From: Rubellimicrobium rubrum
GTDB lineage: Bacteria; Pseudomonadota; Alphaproteobacteria; Rhodobacterales; Rhodobacteraceae
Reading direction: 5' to 3'
Assembly (NCBI RefSeq): GCF_006152115.1
Contig: NZ_VDFU01000017.1
Coordinates: 1 to 64,000 of the forward strand
DNA: 64,000 nt
The notes below the pieces were generated by a model. It was not told the DNA's origin. It ran no database searches and saw nothing but the letters and a program-made list of their open reading frames with translations. Of this stretch, positions 1 to 9,700 are shown piece by piece. The stretch's first letter is position 1. The number at the start of each line of letters is the position of its first letter. Made by a program: the position numbers and the translations under genes.

Positions 1-91
1 CAGGGTCAGGGGCAAGTGCCCGAAAAGTTGCTGTCAGACTGGACCAGGTTTCCGGGCCTGGCCAGCACCAGGCGGACGGTAGCGGACGGGA

Positions 92-163
92 CTGGACGTT
101 GGAAGCAGCAAATCTCTAAGCCTGCTTGGCTATTCTGGACGTTTCAGGATTACGCTGGACGTT
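92..163. repeat. Three direct copies of CTGGACGTT
   Basis: The 9-base word CTGGACGTT occurs at 92-100, 135-143 and 155-163, all in the same direction. The copies lie just beyond the 3' end of a decayed transposase gene, so they may belong to the decayed element or be unrelated binding sites. The last two are 20 bases apart, about two helical turns. No function is assigned. Confidence 0.4.
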
Positions 164-283
164 AGTTAGGCGGACTTCGTCTCCGCCACATGCTCGCATG
201 CTAGCTAGGATGCTGCAAAGCAACCTGATATCCTGGGTGAGCTCTGTGGCGGAACTCGGCTTTAGGCGCGCTCATCCTGAGCT

Positions 284-550
284 TTATGCCACGCATGCCA
301 TCTCGGGCATGGCTAGGGTGGTGAAGCGGTTGAGGAGGCCGGCCTGGATCTGGTGCTCGGCAGTTTGGCGGTCGAAGGGGCGGGCTGAGAGCCGCTCGCC
401 CAGCAACTTCATGCATTTCGTCGTGGCGTCGATGAGACACCGCCGGTGGGTGCCGCTCCAGTGTCGCCAGATCGCCCGACCGATGGGACGGCTTGCGCGC
501 AGGATGTCGTCGCGCGAGTTGGAGGACTTGGATGCATCATGCGGCGTCAA
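284..550 (-). pseudogene. IS5-family transposase, C-terminal remnant
   Basis: This open stretch encodes about 88 residues that read like the last quarter of an IS5-group DDE transposase. The run around ILRASRPIGRAIWRHWSG, followed by HRR and then KLLGERLSARPFDRQTAE and LNRFTTLAMPE, follows the conserved C-terminal order of this family (RASRRLGR.., W.RWSGYHRRS, KLLGQRLMARDFDRQVAE, LNGFTALGIP). The third catalytic acidic residue normally sits just after HRR in a RVETKM context, and here that stretch reads LIDATTK, so it is altered. The N-terminal catalytic domain is absent upstream. The start given is simply the first ATG of the open frame. It is a dead relic; I could not identify terminal inverted repeats. 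Confidence 0.6.
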
Positions 551-862
551 GGGTCACCGTCGGACCTTCTCGCCGAGATGGTGCCATGACGGCCCAGCCG
601 AGTGAAGCACCTGACAGTACCGATCCCCACTGTCATGAAGCGCAGTGTGCTGGCCAGGAGCAGCCCAAGGCTTGGAAACAACCGGCTTGCAATCATCGAC
701 GCGGGGCCGATGCCTGCTTTGCGGGTCCGGTCCAGCTGACCTTCGTCGGTCGTTCCCGGCTTGGTACGGACCTTGGGCCAGGCTGCAATGGCAGTCCCGC
801 GCAGATCTACTGCCCGGCGGCAGGGCCTAGCTAAGGACCCAGCAGCGCCCGACTTTCGAAGC
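551..862. other. Non-coding stretch, nothing recognised
   Basis: Between the transposase remnant and the end of the receiver gene I see no supported gene. Open frames exist on both strands but have no family features and no ribosome binding site. This may be further decayed insertion-sequence DNA. Confidence 0.5.
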
Positions 863-1273
863 CTAAGGTTCTACTGAGCCCCCGAACACCGGACCGCTCA
901 CCAACGTCACGATGTCGATCGGATTGTAGGGTTTCGACAGCACGGCGACGACGGCAGGGTTGAGGCCAACGGCCTCCGAGGCCGCGACATAGCCCGAGAT
1001 GATCACCACCGGCAGGCCAGGCCGGCGGTCGGCGAGCCACGCTGTCAGCCCCAGGCCGTCCATGCTTCCTGGCATTCGCACATCGGTCACGACAGCCGTG
1101 ACCTCCAGACCGGCCTCTAGCAGCGCGACCGCCTTGTCTGCGCTGCCGGCTTCATGCACCTCGAAGCCCCCGTCCTCGAACTCGCCCGCAAGCATCATGC
1201 GGATAAGGGCTTCATCCTCGACAAGGAGCACTGAACGTCGCTGATCCTGCATTTTCCGGTCTCTGTGGGTCAT
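863..1273 (-). CDS. Single-domain response regulator (CheY-like receiver)
   Basis: A 136-residue stand-alone receiver domain with no output domain. Visible features are the acidic pair E19/D20, the phospho-acceptor D64 in VVTDVRMPG, the switch serine S93 in IISGY and the conserved lysine K114 in LSKPY. The start ATG overlaps the stop of the upstream receiver-HWE kinase by four bases (ATGA), so the two are translationally coupled. It is the last gene of a four-gene minus-strand operon. As a receiver without output it most likely takes phosphate from the neighbouring kinases and works by protein contact or as a phosphate shuttle; the target is unknown. The receiver call is secure, the partner assignment is inference from position. 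Confidence 0.88.
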   Translation of the reverse strand: MTHRDRKMQDQRRSVLLVEDEALIRMMLAGEFEDGGFEVHEAGSADKAVALLEAGLEVTAVVTDVRMPGSMDGLGLTAWLADRRPGLPVVIISGYVAASEAVGLNPAVVAVLSKPYNPIDIVTLVSGPVFGGSVEP

Positions 1274-2295
1274 TGAGCCAGCCGCATGACGACTGTCGTG
1301 CCGCTCCCTGGCGTCGTCTGGATGTCCACCTGCACCGCCGCTTCCAAGGCGAGGGCGCGGGTGATCTGGGTGCCAAGGCCTGTCGGGGTGTTGCCCGTCA
1401 GGAAACCGACGCCGTTGTCGGAGATCCGAAGTTCGGCTGTGGGGACCGTGGCTCGGAGCCCGACCACGAGCCTGCCGGCCTGGCGGTCCGGCCAGGCGTG
1501 CTCGAGCGCGTTGAGGATTGTCTCGTAGCAGAGCAGACCAAGAGGCATCGCCTGGGCGACGTCCAGAACCAACGGCCCTTCAAGGTGGAGGGCGAGCTCC
1601 ACATGGCCGTTGCCATGAATACGTGCGAGCTCGCCGGCCATATCGCTGAGCACGCCCGCAAAGTCGACATGCTGGAGAGACTCGGTGTCGTAGATGCGGG
1701 ACTGGACAAGGGCCAGGGCCCGCATCCGTCCTGCGAGGTCGTTCAGTTCAGCGGCGAGCTCGCCGCCCCGGGCGCGGGCGCGAAGTCCCAGAAGGCTGAT
1801 CATCGTCTGGAGATTGTTCTTCACCCGGTGGTGGAGTTCGCGCACGATCGTCTTCTCGTGCTCGAGAGCGTTCGCCAGCTGCCGCTCGCGGGCCGAAAGG
1901 GCGACCCGATTGCGCGCGCCCTCGACGACGATCTTCATGGACGCGCGCAACCGGGCCAATTGGCGCGCGGACTTGACCACGTAATCGTCGAGTCCCGCCT
2001 TCATCAGTTCGACTGCGGTCATCTCGTCGCCGGAGTCGGTGAACATGATGACAGGGCAGCTCGGTTGCAGCGCACGCACCCGGGCGAGGACCTCGCGCCC
2101 CGTGCCCCATTTGAGCTCGAGGTCGGTCACGACCAGACCGAACGGCGGACCAGCAAGAGCTGCCTCGAACTCCGCCCGCGTGCCGGCCTCGATGACCTCG
2201 CCTTTGGGGAACTGCGCTTCCGCCTCTCGCCGGACCATCGCCCGGTCATCCGGTTCATCGTCAACGGTCAGGACCCGGATGCGTTGCGGGCTCAT
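1270..2295 (-). CDS. Hybrid receiver - HWE/HisKA_2 histidine kinase
   Basis: A 341-residue soluble protein with an N-terminal receiver (residues about 5-120: acidic pair D12/D13, phospho-acceptor D58 in VVTDLE, K108) joined to a HisKA_2-type kinase. The phospho-acceptor motif ELHHRVKNNLQ has its histidine at 156, followed by an ATPase domain with N262 (N box) and glycine boxes at DNGVGF (about 293-298) and GLGTQI. The arrangement resembles histidine kinases in which a receiver controls kinase activity. There is no membrane segment, so its input must come through the receiver, plausibly from the membrane kinase encoded first in this operon. It overlaps the preceding gene by ATGA (2292-2295) and the following one by ATGA (1270-1273). 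Confidence 0.9.
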   Translation of the reverse strand: MSPQRIRVLTVDDEPDDRAMVRREAEAQFPKGEVIEAGTRAEFEAALAGPPFGLVVTDLELKWGTGREVLARVRALQPSCPVIMFTDSGDEMTAVELMKAGLDDYVVKSARQLARLRASMKIVVEGARNRVALSARERQLANALEHEKTIVRELHHRVKNNLQTMISLLGLRARARGGELAAELNDLAGRMRALALVQSRIYDTESLQHVDFAGVLSDMAGELARIHGNGHVELALHLEGPLVLDVAQAMPLGLLCYETILNALEHAWPDRQAGRLVVGLRATVPTAELRISDNGVGFLTGNTPTGLGTQITRALALEAAVQVDIQTTPGSGTTVVMRLAQ

Positions 2296-2732
2296 GGTCC
2301 GACCACCCGGTTGAGCTTGATCCAGAACGCTTCCAGCGTCTGCACCAGAGCGAGCAAGGCGTCACGCGAGACAGGCTTGACGAGGTAGGCGTTGGCGCTG
2401 AGATCATAGGCCCGCTTGATGTCGGTGTTCTGATCCGACGACGTCAGGATGACGACCGGCGTGTGCCTGGCGACCTCGTTGTCGCGGATGACCTTCAGCA
2501 CCTCCAGGCCAGAGCGCCGTGGCAGTTTCAGGTCCAGGAGAATGAGCGCCGGCAGCGGATGGAGAGCGCGATCCGCAAAGGGTCCGGTGCCCTCGATGTA
2601 GTGAACCGCAGCATCGCCATGGGCCACCCGGGTCACCGGGTTCTCGATCCCGGACTTCTTGAAGGCATAAAGAATGAGATCAGCATCGTCCTCGTTGTCC
2701 TCGACCAGAAGGATCGTGCTCAACTCATGCAT
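2292..2732 (-). CDS. Response regulator receiver protein (Rcp1-like)
   Basis: A 146-residue stand-alone receiver with acidic residues E11/D12, phospho-acceptor D67 in LILLDLKLP, switch T97 in ILTSS and K119 in LVKP. The inserted segment before D67 and the LDLKLPRRSG.EVL pattern are typical of the Rcp1-like regulators that pair with phytochrome-type kinases. I chose the ATG at 2732 because a longer in-frame start would overlap the upstream kinase gene by about 60 bases and add 17 residues foreign to the receiver fold; with this start the overlap is 8 bases (ATGCATGA). It is the likely cognate receiver of the kinase directly upstream. Confidence 0.88.
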   Translation of the reverse strand: MHELSTILLVEDNEDDADLILYAFKKSGIENPVTRVAHGDAAVHYIEGTGPFADRALHPLPALILLDLKLPRRSGLEVLKVIRDNEVARHTPVVILTSSDQNTDIKRAYDLSANAYLVKPVSRDALLALVQTLEAFWIKLNRVVGP

Positions 2733-3933
2733 GGTCAACCTCGTGGCTCTCGTCACGCTCTTGGGCCGTTCTGCCCGCGGCAAGCTCGATCCAGAAGCGT
2801 GCGCCGACGCCGGCCATCGACTCCACGCCGACGGTGCCGCCCATTCGCTCGGCGCCGGTCTTGACGATAGCTAAGCCAATCCCCGTTCCGGGATAGGTTT
2901 CCTGCCCGTGCAGGCGCTCGAAGGCTCCAAAGATCTTGGCCTGATGCTCGGGCGCGATTCCGATGCCGGCGTCCTCGACCCAGATGCGCACGCGCTTTCC
3001 GCGCGTCTCGCCCCAGATCCGGACCTGCGCCGGCTCGCCTTCCTTGTGGAACTTGGCCGCATTGGTCAGCAGGTTGGCGATGATCTGCCCGAGGATCACG
3101 GGCTCGGCCATGACGGACGGAATGGGTGCGTCGACCTGGATCGTGACGTCGCCGGCAGAGCTTGCTGCGGCGGCCTCGACCTCCTTGGCGCAGGACCGCG
3201 CGATCCTGGTCGGGTCCAGCGTTCTCAGCGCCACTGCGGACCGCTGCAGACGGCTGAACGTGAGCAGGCTGTTGATCAGACCTTCCATCCGTCCGGCTGC
3301 GGCGACGATCCGTTCGGCGTAACGCTTGCCCTGCGAGCCGAGGGAGTCGCCGAAATCGTCCAGCAGGATGCGTGCAAAGCCTTCCATGCCACGCAAGGGC
3401 GCCCGCAGATCGTGGGAGACGGTGTAGGAGAACGCCTCAAGCTGGCTGTTGGCGGCCTCCAGCTCGGCGGTGCGTTCGGAGATGAGGGTCTCGAGATGCT
3501 GGTTCAGGCGGCGCACCTCGGCTTCCGCCTGCCGCTGCTGCGCCTCGCCAGCCTCGGCCCGAAGACGCGCCATGCGCATTCGGCTGGCCAGGAGGGCCAC
3601 GGCGAGCGAGGCCGCAGCGAAGACGAGGACCTCCAGCGTAAACTCGGCCGACTGGGGCAGCAGGGAACCGCGGGGCGGCACAAAGGTCCAGAGCGCGGCC
3701 ACGGCGGATATCACCGTCGCCAGAATGCCGACCCGTGCCCCTCCGGTGGCCGATGCGGCGACGACCGCCAGCAGGAACAGCAGAAAGGGAGCCCGATCCT
3801 GGAGGACAGGATCGAGCGTCAGGCGAATGCCGAAGGCGGCCCCGACCGAAAGCAGCGCAACGAGGATGGATCTGAAGTTTACGGCACCCTCCGTCGCGGC
3901 CAGGCCCAGCATCGCATGCGTTGCTTGAGCCAT
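2725..3933 (-). CDS. Membrane sensor histidine kinase (DUF4118-like, HisKA, HATPase)
   Basis: A 402-residue kinase. Residues about 22-118 form four hydrophobic segments with the compact layout of the KdpD-type DUF4118 membrane domain. A coiled-coil linker follows (about 118-165, ending ISERTAELEAANSQLEAF), then HisKA with phospho-acceptor H174 in YTVSHDLRAPL, and an ATPase domain (about 270-385) with N box LLTNAAKF, DAGIGI and GTGIGLAI. The kinase core is of the kind seen in phytochrome-like kinases, matching the Rcp1-like receiver encoded next. No extracytoplasmic sensor domain is visible, so the signal is probably sensed in the membrane or cytoplasm. First gene of the operon; the ATG is preceded by a divergent intergenic region of about 520 bases. 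Confidence 0.88.
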   Translation of the reverse strand: MAQATHAMLGLAATEGAVNFRSILVALLSVGAAFGIRLTLDPVLQDRAPFLLFLLAVVAASATGGARVGILATVISAVAALWTFVPPRGSLLPQSAEFTLEVLVFAAASLAVALLASRMRMARLRAEAGEAQQRQAEAEVRRLNQHLETLISERTAELEAANSQLEAFSYTVSHDLRAPLRGMEGFARILLDDFGDSLGSQGKRYAERIVAAAGRMEGLINSLLTFSRLQRSAVALRTLDPTRIARSCAKEVEAAAASSAGDVTIQVDAPIPSVMAEPVILGQIIANLLTNAAKFHKEGEPAQVRIWGETRGKRVRIWVEDAGIGIAPEHQAKIFGAFERLHGQETYPGTGIGLAIVKTGAERMGGTVGVESMAGVGARFWIELAAGRTAQERDESHEVDHA

Positions 3934-4456
3934 GAATATGAGCCGAAGTTCGTAAAGTCACTCGGTTGAAGGCGAAAAGGGTTCCGCAGGTGATGGTGGT
4001 GCTGCGGCGGACGTGGCGGCCTTAGGCTGGACCTGCGGCGCGCTTACCGGCGGGCATCTCCCCTGACGGGTGAAGCCCCGTAGCCATGATGACGGGCCAG
4101 CTTGCATTCGAGGTACGGACCCGTGCCATACGAATGGCGTCGCGTCGAAGCCTCCCCGCCATCGGGTCGAACGACGGGTGAGGGAAGGCCTGAATGGCTC
4201 CACGCTCAGGCCGCCCTTATTGCAGTCCCATCCAGGATCGGATGCCTGGCACGTACCTTGAGCCAGTGGTCAGGGTGCTCTGTCCGCCGTCCGTCACCGA
4301 CATTCCTCCGCAACGGCCAACATGAAGCCAGGGCGAAGCCGGTTTGGGGGGGGGCGGCGATCGGGATCAGCGATGCATTGATGGGCCATGCTGTGGAACA
4401 CGGATCGGCTTGCCCCGCGTTGTCCACCCTGCCGGAGTCGCACGGAGATTGAGGGT
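3934..4456. other. Divergent intergenic region with a G9 tract
   Basis: About 520 bases separate the minus-strand kinase operon from the plus-strand GAF kinase, so promoters for both should lie here. I see no convincing gene. A run of nine G occurs at 4346-4354, roughly 100 bases upstream of the GAF kinase start. Open frames here lack family features. Confidence 0.5.
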
Positions 4457-5605
4457 ATGGCCAATCGCGAGCAGATGGTGGCCCGCCAGAAGGCGCTGGC
4501 GGAGTTCGGCGACCTGGTTCTGCGCAGCGACGATCTGGACAAGGTCCTCCAAGAGGCCTGCCGCATCGTGGGCGACACGCTCGACACCGACCTCGCGAAG
4601 ATCCTGGAAATCCAGCCCGAGAAGGAGGAGTTGCTGGTCAAAGCGGGTGTGGGTTGGAGGCCAGGCATCGTTGGCCAGATGCGCTTGCCGCTGGGAGAGC
4701 GGTCGTCCGAGACCTTCGCCATCGATCTCGCCGAGCCTGTCATCATGAAGGATATCCACCACGAGGACCGCTTCGACATCCCCGAGTTCCTGAAGGAGCA
4801 CGGCGTCCTAGCCCTCGTCAACGTGCCCATCTTCCTGCCTGGGAAAAGGCCTTACGGTCTCCTCCAGGTGGACAGCCGCGAGCCGCGTGAGTTCGGCCCG
4901 GAGGACATCGCGTTCCTGCAAACCTATACGACCATCCTTGGCCCCGTCATCGACCGTCTGCACAAGTCCCACAGCCTGGAGCAGGCGCTCCAGACCAACC
5001 AGCAGCTGCTTCAGGAACTGCAACACCGGGTCAAGAACCAGTTTGCCATCGTCACGAGCCTGCTCCGCATGGGCATGCGTCAGGCCCAGTCCGAGAACGC
5101 GCGCCGGGAGCTCGCGGCGGTCAAGGAGCGGGTGGAGACGCTGCGGCTCCTCAACGAGCAACTCTACATCGCCGGGAGCGTTGACCGCATAGCCGTGCGC
5201 CCCTTCATCACCGAACTGGTCGAGAACCTCGTTCACCTGAGACCACCCCAGACCGGACCGGTGCGGCTCGGGTTCGCGATCGAGGAGATGGAGGTCAGCC
5301 CCGATAAGGCCGTGTCGCTGGGCCTCATTCTTAACGAGTTCGTCACCAACAGCCTCAAGCACGCGTTCGACGGACGCGGTGGGGCCATCGAGATCAGAAT
5401 GGAACGCCAGGAGGATGGCACCATGCGCCTGCGGGTCTGTGACAGCGGCAAGGGCCTGCCACCCGAGCCGCGGGAGGCACTGCCCGGCTCCGGAACCGGC
5501 ATGAGGCTCATCGAGGCGTTTGCGCAGCAGATCGGGGCCGAGCCCGTCTGGTCGGCCGCTGAGCCCGGCACGGCGCTGTCGCTGGAGTTCAACAGTCTGA
5601 CCTGA
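4457..5605 (+). CDS. GAF-domain HWE/HisKA_2 histidine kinase
   Basis: A 382-residue soluble kinase. An N-terminal GAF domain (about 10-165) is followed by a helical linker and the HisKA_2 motif ELQHRVKNQFA with the phospho-acceptor H190, then an ATPase domain with N box LNEFVTNSLKHAF and glycine-rich DSGKGLP and GTGMRLIEA. GAF-HisKA_2 kinases of this layout are common in alphaproteobacteria and often feed the general stress response. I preferred the ATG at 4457 (MANREQM) over an in-frame ATG 69 bases upstream, because GGAGATTGAGG lies just before it and the extra N-terminus is not GAF-like. It is transcribed away from the kinase operon and has no adjacent receiver, so its partner may be one of the single-domain receivers across the divergent promoter. 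Confidence 0.88.
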   Translation: MANREQMVARQKALAEFGDLVLRSDDLDKVLQEACRIVGDTLDTDLAKILEIQPEKEELLVKAGVGWRPGIVGQMRLPLGERSSETFAIDLAEPVIMKDIHHEDRFDIPEFLKEHGVLALVNVPIFLPGKRPYGLLQVDSREPREFGPEDIAFLQTYTTILGPVIDRLHKSHSLEQALQTNQQLLQELQHRVKNQFAIVTSLLRMGMRQAQSENARRELAAVKERVETLRLLNEQLYIAGSVDRIAVRPFITELVENLVHLRPPQTGPVRLGFAIEEMEVSPDKAVSLGLILNEFVTNSLKHAFDGRGGAIEIRMERQEDGTMRLRVCDSGKGLPPEPREALPGSGTGMRLIEAFAQQIGAEPVWSAAEPGTALSLEFNSLT

Positions 5606-6730
5606 GGGCAGAGCGCCTGGCGGCCGGCGCTTCCGATCAAGGGGTTGAAGCGTTCTGGCCCTCCCATCCCTGCATCTTGGCTCATCCGACCCCGTTGCGA
5701 TCACGCCGGCTTGAAACGTCTAAGGCTTGGACTGCGACAGGAGGGCGGCCTTGGTTCCTGCTCCGTCCGACCAAGGTTGCGCCGTGGTTGAAAGGCGGGC
5801 CACAGCGGACCTGTCGTGCTTCAGGATGCACAGCATCGTCCAGCGGGGCGCCAGCGCAGACCGACCCTTCATAAGGCATAGCACTATGATCCGAGGCAGG
5901 CTGCTGCTGTCGCTGAAACGCGGGCGCTCAGCGCCGATTCACACCGGTAGACATTCGGGAGATCAAGACGATCTCGCATTTGTCTGCTAACCCCGCCACT
6001 TGCATCAGGCGAGTGCATGAGTTGCTGCAGAGCAGTTCAGTCCCAGTGGCTTCCCTTTCTACCTGTCCGGAGTGCCGGCCGAGCGTCCTTTTGGTTCGCG
6101 TCTGAGCGGTGGGTCCTGTCTCACCTCACGACGACAAACCTTCGGCCCCTCAAGCTCGCAACCCGCTGCGCGCCTACAAAGTGGGCCAGGCGCAGCCGTG
6201 CTCCTTCCCTTGTTGTCCTTCGCGGCGCTGCCCAGGTTGGCGATGCGCGCCTGCGGACCCGTGACCGCCAAGGGGTCGGCGCCACGGACGTGTGTCACAT
6301 GCCCCTCCGGGACTGTACTTCGGCGCCGTGCTGGGCCGGACGACGCTTGGCGCAAGGTCCAAAGACCTGCTCATCCAAGTCTCACGAGTGGGGATGGACC
6401 GGGGCTCGGGTTGGCGCAGACGCGCTAGCGCGGCCGCCACTCGTGACGCCACACCAGATGGCCTGCATCCGGCTGCGGCAGCCCCTCGGCTCGAACGGTC
6501 CTCACCCTTGGCCGATGAACGAACCAGACACCCGGCTGAGGGCTGCATTAACTCTTCATTCACTATGGCTTTCGGAGATCGCCCCCGGACGGATAAGACT
6601 AGTCCTCGACGCCATTGCGACAAAGGGTGACGGGCGTCACCCGGCATCGTTCAGGCGGCCATTCCAAAGGTCTGTCAGGGTGCGTATTGCAGGTGCCCGG
6701 CCGCAAGGGGCTGGAGTCTAGGAGGACAGC
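5606..6730. other. Long non-coding region upstream of the RTX gene
   Basis: About 1.1 kb without a supportable gene. Open frames on both strands have unusual composition and no family match. Two short dyads are visible: GGCGCT-C-AGCGCC at 5923-5935 and GAGATC-AAGAC-GATCTC at 5959-5975. The 3' part must hold the promoter of the RTX gene; a strong Shine-Dalgarno AGGAGG lies at 6720-6725. Confidence 0.5.
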
Positions 6731-9700
6731 GTGCTGCTCGAAGGAACGGTCAACAACGACAGTCTGGTCGGTGGCATCGGGGACGATCAGATCCTCGGGG
6801 ATGCCGGCGACGATACGCTTTGGGGCGAAGCCGGCCACGACACGCTGATCGGGTACTTGGGCAACGACACGCTGTGGGGCGGCGAGGGGAACGACAATCT
6901 CCAGAGCGGAGAAGGCGCCGACACCGTCCTTGGGGAGGACGGCGACGACTTCATCGATGGCTACATCGGTGACGACTCGCTGTCCGGCGGGACGGGAAAC
7001 GACACTCTGGCCGGCTGGGACGGAGAGGACATCCTTAAGGCGGACGAAGGCGAGGACCTCCTCTTCGGCGGCAGCGATGACGACCATCTGAACGGCGGCA
7101 CCGGCAATGATGAGATCTTCGGAGGGGGCGGGGGCGATGAACTCCTTGGCGGTGACGGAGTTGACTGGCTCCATGGCGACGACGGGGATGATGCGCTGAA
7201 TGGCGGTTTCGGTGATGACATGCTTTTCGGCGGGACCGGAGCCGACGTGATGATTGGCGCCGGTGGGGCCGATCACCTCATCGGTGGCGTGGGTGACGAC
7301 AGGCTGGACGGCGGCACGGACGATGATACCCTTTTTGGCGAGGGTGGCTCCGACAGCGTTTTCGGGAACTCCGGCGCGGATATCGTCTATGGAGGCCTTG
7401 GCGACGATCGCTTCGTGGATGGCGGGGATGGCAACGACCAAGCCTGGGGCCGCTACGGCCACGACACCGTCTTTGGAGGCGCCGGTGACGATCTGGTGTA
7501 TGGCGATGTCGACCCCCTGGGAACCGGAGCGCGGCAGTTCGCCGTGTTCGCCTTTGACGCCAGCGGAGCGGACCTAGCCGGTCCCAGCGGCACCATCACC
7601 GTCCACGACATCAACGGTCCCGTCGTGATGGAAGCAGCAGACGACGACGATCTGTTTCAAGATGTCTCGTCCGAAGGCGGCAGCGATGTGGACGCTTCGG
7701 GGCAGACCTTGGCCTACGGCGTTACGGTGGGCGGCATCACCTACGAGACCGGAACGCCGATCTATGCCGTGTCCCAGAGTTTGGTCGCCAATGCCACCAC
7801 CGGACAGGAGGGGCGAGCCTGGCTGATCCAGTTCGGACTCGACCCGACCGCAAGGGCCTGGGCGTTCGACATCCCCGTGCGGGTGGGTGACCAGATCACT
7901 TGGACGACAGCCCCGGATGCGACCGACACCACCGGCCTGTCCTACGAGGATCTGATCCAGGCCGATGGCAGCACCGCCGTGGGGAACGACACGCTTCATG
8001 GTGGCGATGGTAACGACACGCTCTTCGGTGCCGATGGCCGGGACCGACTGGAGGGGGATGCAGGAAACGACACCCTCTTCGGAGGAGAAGGCAACGACAG
8101 CCTTTCCGGCGGAACCGGCGACGATTGGCTCGATGGGGGCGCGGGGCTGGATGCGGCGGTCTTCGCAGATCCGGTCGCACGCTACGTCATCGAGCCGCTA
8201 GCCGATGGCTCGGTAACCGTGACTGACATGAGCGGTGGCCCGAAAGGCAGTGTCGATACCCTTCTCTCCATCGAGCAGTTGCTTTTTGCCGACGCGATCC
8301 TGAATGCGGACGGATCGGTGGTCAACTCTGCGCCGGTCGTGGGCAAGGTCGCCGACAGAACCTTTGCCGAGGACACGGCCTTCACGTTCACGGTGCCGGC
8401 CTCGACGGATGCCGAAGGAGATGACCTGACCTACGCGGCGAGGCTTGAAGGCGGACAGGACCTACCCTCGTGGCTCAGCTTCGATGCGGCCACCCTCACC
8501 TTCACGGGCACGCCCCCGGCTGATGCTGCCTCTGCCTTGAACATCGAGATCGAGGTCTCGGACGGGGTGTTCAAGTCGTCTGCCACCTTCGGCCTCGTCA
8601 TCGCCGCGGTGAACGACGCCCCTGTGCTGGACGCCATTGCCGACCAGACCCGCGTCGAGGACGCTGGGGCTTGGAGCTTCCAGGTGCCCGCGGCCACGGA
8701 TGTGGACAGCGTAGTGACCTATACGGCCGCCTTGGCCGATGGCGCGGCGCTGCCCTCCTGGCTCGCGTTCAACGCCAGCACGCGGACGTTCTCGGGCACC
8801 CCGCCCAAGGACTTCGCCGGCACAGTGGGCCTGCGCATCACCGCCTCCGACGGGGCACTCTCGGCCAGCCAAAGCTTCAACCTCGTGGTCAGGGGGGTGA
8901 ACGACGCGCCCACAGACCTGAGCCTCGGGACGTCGCTCGTGCGCGAGTTCGCGAGCAACGGCGCCGTAGTGGGCACCCTTTCTGCACAGGACGTGGACTC
9001 GGCCTTGTTCACCTACACGCTGCTCAACAGCGCCGGTGGCCGCTTCACCCTTTCAGGCAACAAGGTCGTGGTGGCCGACGGGCTCCGGCTCGACTTCGAA
9101 CAAAGCGCGTCGCATGTCATCCGAGTCCAAGTCAGCGATGGGCAGGGCGGAGTTCGGACCGAGAGCCTGACCATCAGCGTCACGGATGTCTCGCCCGAGG
9201 TCGTCACCGGGGATGCGCGCGCCAACACCTTTGTCGGTGGCTCGGGCCGCGACGTCCTCGCGGGCCTGGGCGGCAACGACACGCTCCTGGGTGGGGGCGG
9301 GGCGGACCGGCTCGACGGTGGAGTGGGAACGGACCGGCTGGAGGGCGGGGCGGGGAGCGACATCTATGTTCTGGCCGCGGCGGGTGACACTATCGTGGAG
9401 CTGGCCGGGGGCGGGACGGATCAGGTGCAGGCTTCGGTGGGCGTGACGGCTCTGGCCGCCAATGTGGAGAACTTGGTCTTGACTGGCACGTCAGCCCTCA
9501 ACGGTGCGGGCAACGGTCTGGCGAACCGCCTGACGGGGAACGGGGCCGCCAATTCGCTCTCTGGATTGGCGGGCAGCGATGCCCTGCTCGGCGGGGCTGG
9601 GCATGACCGCCTGACAGGGGGCGTGGGCAATGACGTGTTTGTCTTTGCAAGCCGCGCGGAAGCCGGGGACGTCATCACCGACTTCCACAACAACTCGGGC

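Noticed and set aside
126-605. Plus-strand 159-residue open frame
   Set aside because: It lies opposite the transposase remnant, lacks a ribosome binding site and has no family features.
6017-6721. Plus-strand 234-residue open frame before the RTX gene
   Set aside because: Composition is rich in R, A and W with no domain, and the ribosome binding site and GTG at 6731 clearly belong to the RTX gene in another frame.
6740-7520. Regular short DNA repeats suggesting a CRISPR-like array
   Set aside because: The repeats are the codons of RTX nonapeptides in an uninterrupted reading frame with a good ribosome binding site; there are no constant repeats with variable spacers.
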